A DNA stretch of 64,000 nucleotides from Closterium sp. NIES-65. Lineage: Eukaryota > Streptophyta > Zygnematophyceae > Desmidiales > Closteriaceae. Each line of letters opens with the position of its first letter. Position 1 is the first letter of the stretch. Both the position numbers and the translations under genes were made by a program. The stretch is taken from positions 1,513,501 to 1,577,500 of the forward strand of contig CANXME010000032.1 in assembly GCA_948144175.1 (NCBI GenBank), in the 5' to 3' direction. The notes under the pieces were generated by a model that saw only the letters and a program-made list of their open reading frames with translations, searched no databases and was not told the DNA's origin. Shown here in pieces: positions 24,161-34,900 of the stretch.

Positions 24161-24485
24161 CTCATTGCCTTGCCCGTCGAACCACCATCCCAAAAATGGG
24201 GCCCCTCAGAAAGTATGGTTTCGTGGGGTATGTTTGAAGTAACTTGTTCAACTGAGTGGGGAAAGATACTTTCGACGCGTCGCGTCGAAACGAAATCAGG
24301 GATTGCTGCTTCGGGACTCTCAAAGCTGCTTGGGCAGACATTTTTGTAGCTTCGGAAACCACACGATTCGTCGAAGAACTCGTTTGGCGGGGCCGAACTC
24401 ATATTTGAGCCTCGGGACACCTAGGTCGAGGCCCGGAACTGGGCACCCGTGTCCCATTGGCTCTGGGCCTCGAACAAAACTGTTG
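24160..24485 (+). repeat. Palindrome-bearing dispersed repeat, copy 1
   Basis: Shares with 28180-28505 the order ATCCCAAAAATGGGG, GAGTGGG, a perfect palindrome (24270-24290, arms TTTCGACGCG around one T), CGAAATCAG and several GCTTCGG blocks. Open frames across it look like shadows. Confidence 0.6.
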
Positions 24486-24889
24486 TGCTGGCGAACTGAA
24501 AAATGTAATAATAGCACATTATCTGTACAGACTTAGATTGTAAAACATATACCTTTAAAAGCAATAGTTGTGCTCTAAAGCATTAAAAATGTGCGTAATG
24601 TAATAGATGCCTATTTACAGGTATAGCAAATACATTGTTGTACAACGATACTTGTTACGAATAAAAAAATTGGAAAACTGCTGTTCACTCCTGACGAAAG
24701 TGAATGAAGCAATTACAAAGGAGAACGAAGACGAAAGGGCAGAAATACGAGAAGAGTCGCGTGCAGGGTAGTTATGCAAACGAGTTCGTTCCAGTCCCTA
24801 TGGCAATTACTAATGATGTATTACATGAATGAACGAAGAAATAACAAAGAAAAACATAACGAAACGTTGAAACGGTGACATGTTGCGTA
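24486..24889. other. AT-rich spacer
   Basis: Low-complexity AT-rich DNA. Nothing recognised. Confidence 0.4.
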
Positions 24890-26472
24890 CATGCCTATCC
24901 TTGCACAGTGTCATGGATAAGCAGCCAACACACTATCAGCAGTTTAGAGCACCGTCACTTATTTTAACTCCTGTTTCTTTGTACCAATTGCCATTAATAT
25001 GTATCATGGAGAAGTTGTCCAGGTTTGAGATTATTCGCAACTGATTTGGATAGGTAGACAAGCGTCGGTGCGCAGAACAGACCAAATCTGTTCAAGGATA
25101 GGCGGGCAACATACTATCAGCAGTCTAGAGCTCCGTCACTTGTTTTGACTCCTGTTTCTTTGCACCAATAGCCTCTACTATGTATTTAGGTGAGGCTCTC
25201 CGGGTTTGAGACCATTCGCAATTGATTTGGATAGGTAAACAAGGGTCGGTGCGCAGAACGGACCAAATCTGTTCAAGGATAGGCAGCCAGCATACTATCA
25301 GCAGTTTAGAGCCCCGCCACTGGTTTTGACTCCCGTTTCTTTGCACCAATAGCCTCTACTATGTATGTAGGTGCGGCTCTATATTTGAGACCATTCGTAA
25401 CTGATTTGGATAGGTAGACAAGCGTCGTTGCGCAGAACAGACCAAATCTTTTCAAGGATAGGCAGCCAACATACTATCAGCAATTTAGAGCCCCGTCACT
25501 TGTTTTCACTCCCGTCTCTTTGCACCAATTGCCTCTACTATGTATGTAGGTGAGGCTCTCCGGGTTTGAGACCATTCGCAACTTATTTGGATAGGTAGAC
25601 AAGCGTCGGTGCGCAGAACGGACCAAATCTGTTCAAGGATAGGCAGCCAACATACTATCAGCAGTTTAGAGCCCCGTCACTTGTTTTGACTCCCGTCTCT
25701 TTGCACCAATTGCCTCTAATATGTATGTAGGTGAGGCTCTCCGGGTTTGAGACCATTCGCAATTGATTTGGATAGGTAGACAAGCGTCGGTGCGCAGAAC
25801 GGACCAAATCTGTTCAAGGATAGGCAGCCAACATACTATCAGCAGTTTAGAGCCCCGTCACTTGTTTTGACTCCCGTTTCTTTGCACCAATATCCTCTAA
25901 TATAGGGTTAGGTGAGGCTCTCCGGGTTTGAGACCATTCGCAACTTATTTGGATAGGTAGACAAGCGTCGGTGCGCAGAACGGTCCAAATCTGTTCAATG
26001 ATAGGCAGCCAACATACTATCAGCATTTTTGAGCCCCGTCACTTGTTTTGACTCCTATTTCTTTGCACCAAAAGCCTCTACTATGTATCTAGGTGAGGCT
26101 GTCCGTGTTTGAGATCATTCGCAACTGATTTAATGAGGTAGACAAGCGTCGGTGCGCAAAACGGACCAAATCTATTCAAGGATAGGTATGTGAGAATAGT
26201 AAGCATAAGCAGGAGCCATAGCTAGTTAAGCCCTAGCTACGCAAGAGAGAATAAGCAAAGGAGAGGGTTCACTAGAAAGCAACAGGATACATATAGGAAA
26301 CCCTAAGGGTTTGTACTCACTATAGAGTAACCCACTGCAGGCTAGAGATCAAAAACATTATGACAAGGTAGCCAGAACATACATCTTCGATATAAAAGCT
26401 CAATATGTATATATATTTATATAAAATAATATCAACTCATTGGATTATTGTTGAATTAACACAGGCTGTCAT
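24890..26472 (+). repeat. About 181-bp satellite array
   Basis: The phrase ACCAAATCTG recurs at 25081, 25262, 25441, 25622, 25803, 25984 and 26165, giving a 179-181-bp period. The first unit (from about 24890) and the tail after 26366 are diverged. About seven units are recognisable. Each holds CAGCCAACATACTATCAGCAG, CTCCGGGTTTGAGACCATTCG and AGACAAGCGTCGGTGCGC. The array is interrupted by a solo LTR at 26189-26365. Confidence 0.85.
26189..26365 (-). mobile_element. Copia-type solo LTR with AGGTA target duplication
   Basis: 177 bp. The minus strand begins TGTCATAATG and ends TTCTCACA. It is flanked by AGGTA at 26184-26188 and 26366-26370. Satellite sequence resumes after the second AGGTA, so the LTR landed in the satellite. 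No internal region is present. Confidence 0.8.
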
Positions 26473-27560
26473 TGTCAAACATTATACATGTTATGCTTGT
26501 GTAGGCTACAGTGGGTTAGCCTATAGGGGGTACACAATTCTAGGGTTTACTACTTGTACTCATTTCACTTCTAGTTCATTCATTCCTGTTCGCTTATTCT
26601 CACATGGTATAGAGCGGGTCCTTCTACGGACCGTTTTTTTTGGGCCCACCGAAGCGCCCCCCCGAGGCGCGATTTTTTTTTAGCGACCCCTCGGGTCGCC
26701 ATTTCCCCTGCGGCCCCGCCGCCTTCACTGACGCGGCCCCGCCGCCCTCTCTGACGGGGCCCCGCTGCCGGCCCTTAGGCGGCCCCGTCGCTGGCTCTCA
26801 CGCGGCCCCGCAGCCGGCTCTGTCGCGGCCCCGCCCCGGCCTTCACGCGGCCCCGCCGCCTGCTCTCACGCGGCCCCGCCCCGGCTCCTTCGCGGCCCCG
26901 CCGCCTGCTCTCGCGCGGCCCCGCCCCGGCTTCTACGCGGCCCCGCCCCGGCTTTCACGCGGCCCCGCCGACGGCTTTGTCGCGGCCCCGCCCAGGCCCT
27001 TACGCGGCCCCGCCGCCTCCTCTCACGCGGCCCCGCCCCGGCTCCTTCGCGGCCCCGCCGCCTGCTCTCGCGCGGCCCCGCCCCGGCTTCTACGCGGCCC
27101 CGCCCCGGCTTTCACGCGGCCCCGCCGACGGCTTTGTCGCGGCCCCGCCCAGGCCCTTACGCGGCCCCGCCGCCTCATCTCACGCGGCCCCGCCCCGGCT
27201 CCTTCGCGGCCCCGCCGCCTGCTCTCGAGCGGCCCCGCCCCGGCTTCTACGCGGCCCCGCCCCGGCTTTCACGCGGCCCCGCCGACGGCTCTGTCGCGGC
27301 CCCGCCCAGGCCCTTACGTGGCTCCGCCGCCTGCCCCCGTCGCGGCCCCACCCAGTCGCGGCCCCGCCCCATCCCGGCCCAGCCGCCCCGTCGCGGCCCG
27401 GTCGCCTCCTGACGGCCCCGCCGTCCCTTCGTGACGGCCCCGCCGTCCCCTCCTAACGGCTCCTGTTGTCCCCTTCTACCGGCCCCGCAACTGCACCTGC
27501 TGGTCCCGCCGCTGCACCTACCGGCCCCCACCACCCCCCCCTTTTCCCGTCGCCCGTCGC
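26473..27560 (+). mobile_element. Copia LTR plus GC-rich leader, body missing
   Basis: LTR at 26473-26604 (TGTCAAACATT to TTCTCACA), then TGGTATAGAGCGGG (primer-binding type), a hairpin, GGGCCC and a leader of GCGGCCCCGCCCCGGC units. The leader has a higher-order period of 157 bp (near-identical blocks start at 26901, 27058 and 27215). No Gag or Pol follows. The long open frames here are repeat artefacts. Confidence 0.75.
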
Positions 27561-28179
27561 GGCTCCTTCGGGGGCCGCAGCAGAGGGGTGGCAGGTGTGT
27601 GGCCTCCCCTGCTTCTCCTCCTCCGTCATCTGAGCTGAGCGATTGATGAGCTGAGCGTCAATGTACGCCCAAGAAGCTTCCCTGACCAATCGTTGCTCAG
27701 GCTTGTGACAACGCTGCTGATTGGGATGACCAATCAGTCGCGAAAACCTCCCCTTTCCCTCTGCTGAGGCACTAAGGGGCCGAATCAGCATCTTCTACTC
27801 CACGCTGGCGATTGCCTCGCTGGTACTCCAGTGGCAGGTTTTGTCGCCTTTTTTTTTTGCAGAGTTGACGTGCTTGCACCCACCTACCCCCACCTGCTCG
27901 TCATCTCCCAGTCGTTCTTACGAGCAACTTGGCTTCACCTTCTCGTCATTTTAGATCCACGAGCTCTAAATTTGTGACTGCAGTCTCCTTGCTCTAAGTT
28001 TGTGACTGCAGTCTCCTTAGTCCTCAGTTGTGTGACTGCAGCTGCTGCCCTTCTTATTTGCCCTGCCCCGTCTCCCTCTTCCGCCCCCCCTTACATCTCC
28101 AGCAACCGTAGCTGCAGCAACACTGGGGCGGTTCGTCTAAGATACCTGAGCAGCACGGAAGGCAGTCGCCCAGGTTGGT
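27561..28179. other. Spacer without a recognised gene
   Basis: Contains a T-run (27850-27858) and a partial duplication of GTGACTGCAGTCTCCTT (about 27975-28040). No supported coding frame. Confidence 0.4.
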
Positions 28180-28505
28180 CATGCACTCGCTCGCGTCCCC
28201 ATCCCAAAAATGGGGGGGCTCTAAAAGTATAGTGTTGAGGAGTATGACTGGAGTTACAAAATGAACCGAGTGGGAAAACATACTTTCGACGCGTCGCGTC
28301 GAAACGAAATCAGCCCAGGCAGCTTCGGAATTCTCGATTGTGCTTTGGGCAGCTTAGATGTCAGCTTCGCAACTCCCCCCAGTGGCCGAGAGTCTTGGTT
28401 TTCAGGTTCCGCTGCACATTTCAGCTTCGGGAGCTGTGAGGGAGGCCAGGAACCAGGCTTCTTGGGCTGAAGAAGCCCTAAGGATCTTTGCAGAGGATAA
28501 CTCTG
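28180..28505 (+). repeat. Palindrome-bearing dispersed repeat, copy 2
   Basis: Same block order as copy 1 at 24160, with the same perfect palindrome at 28284-28304. It is in direct orientation, 4,014 bp from copy 1 (palindrome to palindrome). Confidence 0.6.
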
Positions 28506-28996
28506 GGTAGGATACTTTGTAATAGCGGAAGCGTTTAATGGAGTTTTGTGAACCGACCTTGCAGTAGTGTGTGAGAGCAAAGTAGATTAATTAAAACAAG
28601 CAAATACAAGGCTTCATATAAGAGTACAAGGAATACGAATAGATATAATAAATGTATTGCTGTTGCGATTCGATACAGTGCGACTCGGGCAACTGCTCAA
28701 TGTCGAGTCAGTTGTGTGTCCTTGCTGTCGCGCTGTATTGGTCAGGTCAAGGGTCAGCGACCTTTGACTTTCGCGTAACTTCCTGCAGCCGATTCAACCT
28801 CCGAGGGTTGACTCGCAGGTGCTTCGGTGTAGGTTGCCTCGCTTCTGGTGCAATGTTTCGACACTGCTGAAGCATTTAAGTTCCTTTGTTTCCAACAGAC
28901 TAACAATATAAAGAATATATAACATTTGACAGGTCGTTAGTCAGTTTCATCCTCCACATTCTACAACCGAGAGCAATTATAGCATAGCATCATTGT
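28506..28996. other. Region downstream of the transposase gene
   Basis: No gene seen. It probably includes the 3' untranslated part and perhaps the element end of the minus-strand transposase gene. I found no convincing CACTA-type terminal repeat. Confidence 0.4.
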
Positions 28997-31900
28997 CTAC
29001 GATGCAACATAGCGATTGAGAATGAACGTTGACCGGTCCCGGTATGATCGCACAATATGGACGGAGCGCAAAATGGACCGTGCGTCAATTACATAGTGTC
29101 GGAGATGCACATCCCTCAGTTTGAGCTTCACACAAGAAGTCTTCTCGTCCACCTCACCCGTCTCATACAAACGCACGTACGCCAGCGCTGTGGGCTCACC
29201 ATCCTCTCGTCGCGTGCTTATGTGGAAAAGCATGAGCAGGTCTGCATATGTTGTGATGTTCTCCTGCTTCCCAAATGGGTCTGTAACGGTCTGAAGTATG
29301 GCAACACGTGAAAATGCGGGTGACCCATGGAAGCTCGGTGTTGCGCGAACGTAGTGCGCCTCCCTCTCTCCGCTTGCTGGAATGGCAAGAGCCGAATGGA
29401 CCTGGAAGGAAGAGATGCACAACCCCTTTTAAGGAATGGAATGAGACATGTGCATGGCATCAATCATGGTTAAGCATGCACGCATTTTGTACAACCATGG
29501 CAGACACGCACTCTGTACAAGCAGCACACACACACACAAATACAGATACACACATATACACACATACACACATATACTCTCTGTACAAACAGCATACTCA
29601 CATACACTCTATTTCACCATCACACGCAAACACTTTGTACATCCACTAGTCCCACACCCACCCACTCTGGCCAACCAGCACACCTTCAGTTACACACTAC
29701 TCACCCAGCGCATGCACACACTTCGTACAACCAGCATACACACACAAATACACTCTGTACAACCAGCGCACACCCAAACACACTCTATACAACCCGCACA
29801 CACACACACACAAACACACACACATATACACTCACATATCCACACACATACACACACTCACACATATGCACACACCCACAAACTTTATACAATCAGCACC
29901 CACAGACACACACCGTGCAAATTGCCACACACACATTATTCAACCAGCACACACACACACTCTATACAGCCCACACCCACACGCATACATATACACACAC
30001 ACACATACATATATACACACACACACACATCCATACATACACTCACACGCATGCTCACACACACACACTTTATCCAATCAGCACCCACAGACACACACTG
30101 TGCAACTTGCCACACACACATTTTTCAAGCAGCACACACACACACACTATACAACCCACACACACACTCATGCACACCGATCTCACTCTCAAACCAGCAC
30201 ACACACAGAACGTACAATCAGCATACACACACACTCTGAACAACCGACACATACACACACACAATCTTTACACCCATCACAAAAGTACATACTCTATACA
30301 ACCAGCTCACACGCACACACTTCGTGGATAAGGGCTCTCACACATTTAAAAACCAGCACAAATACACACACACACACACACCCACACACACACACACACC
30401 TTGTGTGTTTACAACTAGCACACAAACACCGTACAAGAAGTTGGGCTACGGACTCTACAACAAAAATACACACACTCTTTACATGCCATCCCAAACACAA
30501 AGTCTGCCAGCAACTCGCACATACACATACACACGCACACACACTCCCCCCCCCCCACACACTCACATACACTCTGTACAACCTGCACAAACTCAAAATA
30601 TACAAGTGGCTCGCACAGAAATGTTGTACAACTAGCACACACCCACACACTCTGTACAACCCGCAAACATATACACTCTGTAGAAATCACAAACACACGC
30701 ACACCCACACACACACGTACGGAGTACAACAAGCACACTCATCACTTACATGTATGGTGCTGGCTGATAGCCCTAGCTCTTCGATGCATGCGTGAATGTG
30801 CTGCATACTATCTGCATGGCATTCCACATATCCCTGCCAAATTGCTGCCCCTCTTCCTGATTGGTCCCCCACATGCAGGTCCACTGTATCATACGTCTTT
30901 GTTAGCACGCTCGAACGAACACGGTCCGCCTGTGGTAGTATAAACCAGTCAAAACATGTTCACATTTCAAATTGTTTAGTCAAAGGCTAGGACAACCCGT
31001 GCAAGTGTAAGCGTAAGAACCATGCTAAAAAAATACAGACAACTGTGTTCGACCCTCACCTTCATTACTGCCGTCTCGTAGGTTGACGATCCACCAATAG
31101 CTGATTCTCGTTGGCTGAGCATGTTCCTCAGTTGGACACTCCGCAAAATAGCTTCATCGTACTGGCGGAAGTTTGATGCACGGAATGGCTGCTTGCATGT
31201 CGTGGTGTGTGCATGCTCATACAAGCCCGTGCAGTACTCATTAGGAGCCCCTCCACGTCGAATGGAATCTGGAAAATGCGTTAGCAAATGGATTTTCGGC
31301 AACTGCCATCCGTCTCCTGTGCGCTGTAGATGTGTGTGTAAGAGCGCAACCAATCTGGAGGGATGGCAGTGGGTTTTGGTACAAAATATACCACATCATG
31401 GATATGGTTCAGCACACAAATTCCGTACATGTCCTCAGCCATAAACAAGCATGCTTGATACGTACTCGGCGGTCTCCTTGACGTAAGCCGCCAACTTCGG
31501 TTCTGTGAATGTTGATGCGCAAAAATACGTGTCGAACCATTTCACGAAGAAACGCAGCACACACATGTGTGCGTCCGTAATGAGGCCCTCGAGTATTACC
31601 ACAGAAACCTGCATCACGACGGAAGGGTGGTTTGAAATGTGCACAAACAAAGAAGCAAAGAGGTGTGGGAGGGTTCAGGATAACGTGCGATGTTAACGAG
31701 GTGTAAACTCTCTCTACCACAAGCGAGCACACACACACACTCTTCATGCATCATGCACGCACGCTCTAAATAACCAGCGTACATGCAGAATCAATACAAC
31801 CAGCATACACAAACACTCCGTAAAACCAGCACATACACACACTAGCTCTGACCAGCATGCACAGACACTATACAACCACTTCACAAACAATGTTAGAACA

Positions 31901-34900
31901 ACCTCCAGATACACACACAACCCAGCATACACATATATACTCTGTACAGCCAGCACCAACATACATACACTGTGCAACCGCCACACACTCCGGATTTGAA
32001 CAACTATTACACAAACACACGCTGCACAACAAGCACATACCCGCATGAAATTAGAGTGCCTAAAAACATACTCGATACCACCAGCGCCCACACACATACT
32101 ATATAACCAGGATACCCACACAGTCTCACTCACTTTGTATAACCAGCATGCACACACTCATTACAACACGCTCGCATGCAAACTCTGTACCTTTGGCGCA
32201 AATGAACTCAAGGCAACGAGCACATACACACAGTTCATACAACCTGCAGAGACACACATTCACTGCCAGTACACACACTCTACACAAGAAGCAGAAACCC
32301 ACACTCATTACCCCCAGTACACACACTCTATATACCCAGCGGAGACACATAGTCAATACTACCAACACACACACTATACACAACCAGCAGAGACACACAC
32401 TCAAAACCCCCATTACACACACTATACACAACTAGCAGAGACACACACTCAGTACCAACAGTCCACACACTCTCCGTACCACCAGCACAAGTATTCACCT
32501 TAAACAACCAACTTAGACTCACACTGTATACGTCCACCACACTCAAACACTCTGGCCATTCAGCACCTAGACCCACACTCTTTCCCTCCTAGCTTACCCT
32601 CATCATTGCAGCATGTTCTGCAGCAGAGAAGTTGGCCCCCAAACTGAAATATCCACCGGGTGGCGGTATTTTCGATCCGGCGAGCAATATGGCGCGATAC
32701 ATCTCGAAGTGCAGCCTGGTTTGTGTACAAAGACAAAAGATTACCACACACCCCGTTAATGCCACAGTTGCTGGGTGTACGTCGTCAACAACCGAAACCT
32801 CACCCACGTTTCAATCACAACAGAAGCGTTTGTTCAGAGCTTGTTACGCATTTCCCGATAAGAACCATTACAGTTTAGGGTGTGTACCAGTACATACTAC
32901 GACGTACAGCCATCACATTTACACACACGGCACAAACACCACACACGCCCTCCATCAAACCGACACACAAACACTCTGTACCACCAACACGCGCACGCCC
33001 TCTGCACACGTAGCACATATACACACTCAGTATGGCCCGCCATGACAAATGCACTTACTCGTTTGCCTTCTGTCCACATCTATTCGCGATGACGATAGCC
33101 TCCAGTATGTAGACCCATATGCCAATCAATATGACGTGCAAAATGTTGGGCATAAAGATTCGATAAGGGTTTCCCCATGGTTCCGCTCGATCCTCCCTTT
33201 TACCGAACGTCCAGAGAAAGCACTGCACACATGTAAAAAAAACACAAGGGGCGTTCATGTGGCGTGAAATCCGACCACACACCAATGTTCTAAATCATGC
33301 ACATGTGTTTGTGGCCACCTCACCTTGGTCATGTGAGTTGAGTACTCCTTGGCGAGCACCTTGTCGTTGGCATACTTGCGTTGTTGCTCGACCGTGCGAT
33401 ACTTGGCAGCACATGTCGGGTCCATGCTGTCCAAGTCAATGTCCTGCACCTCACAAATTGAGCAGGGTTTCTTGGCTCCGGTCTGCTTGGTGCACGACAC
33501 TCTGCAAGTCTCTGGAAAATCAGCGACGTATGAAAACAGCTTGGGCCATACAGTATAGACCTCCCCATATGGGTCCGTCAATGGAATTGACCTGCACGCA
33601 AACAGTTCATATCGCGATACAGCATTAGGCAAGGTTCACTGACGAGCTAAAGCGAGAACCACAGTACTTCTTACGTCTTGCATGCCTGGTCGAGCGCCTT
33701 CAGCACAGTCTCGCAGCATCTCTGGAACAATATGGTTTTCTGTGTCGATGACATGTCTGCGTCTGGAAGTGGAAGCAGTGCTATGAGTGCATGTCCGTGC
33801 TCGCTCCACCGAACGCTGAGGGGAAGATTGCCGAACGAAAGGTACAACGGCCAGGCGCGGCAACGCCCATTTCCACTGAGGTGAGTCTCATCGCTTGAGA
33901 GAATTATCGGGCACACGCATTCCTTTGGCCCAAGTCCACCCTGTCCAATAAAACGGAATAGGAAGTTACAATACACAATTGATCCAGCGAAAAAAACCGA
34001 AAAACACTACAGACATTGTTGTGAACAAAAGAAAAGTTCAAATATGTTCAATGCATTGTAGAGCATAATGTTAGCGACGTATATGCGCAAATCACCTGTG
34101 ACTCAATCCAAAAATCTGCTGTTTCTACTCCGGCATAGACCCGTATTTCGTTCACATATTTCTTTAGGGCTTTGTGAATGAACCCGTTCTTATTTCTTGG
34201 ATCTGCCCACATCCGTCGTAAGGCCTGTACATGAAAAACATAACAAGTTGAAGTAAATACACACTTTATTACAATATCTCGGACAACAAACTAAGCTATA
34301 GCTTTCCATACCTCGATAGGATCCAAATATTTGACTGTGAAGGTCCGGTGCCATCCAGGCACACGTACGGCAGCAGTCTTAAACTGTGTCTGCTCAATGC
34401 CAAACTCCTCTTCCGCGTACTTATCTACAGAGTGCTGTCCACTCCATTTGTCCAACTGCGCACGGTCAAAATCTGGATGCTTCACGAGCCGGAAAAACCG
34501 TGCCACATCAGGTCCACTCATCCCGCTACCCCTATTACAGAGGGAGAGAAACCTGAACGTTTCAAAACGCGTGTCAAACACAGTCTCAGGTTCTGTCTCC
34601 TCATGAGCGAAATAGGCGTCAGCATCGACAAACACAATCTCCTCCTCCTGTTGGCCCCCACCTTCGTCATCGCTATCATCTACCACATCCACCCCTTCCA
34701 TCGGTGGCAGTAATGGAGATTCCACTCGAACATAAGGTACGTGCTCCTCCGCCAGAATCCCCCGACCAGCACCAAAATTCCGAGTGGTGGGCAAAAACAG
34801 CGCATCGTCAGCAGACGTGTTGCGGTGCTTCCGCTCGTGGCTGACAAGTGCTCTGTAGGTGCTAAGCCGTTTTGGGCAACCTGGGCACTTGAACGGGCGA

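Noticed and set aside
26640-27534. Pro/Ala/Arg-rich frames of 90-264 residues
   Set aside because: Tandem GC-rich leader of a copia remnant. The peptide simply mirrors the DNA repeat.
29510-30740. CRISPR-like array because of recurring TGTACAACCAGCA units
   Set aside because: Repeats are degenerate, spacers are CA runs of variable length, and the context is a spliced eukaryotic intron.
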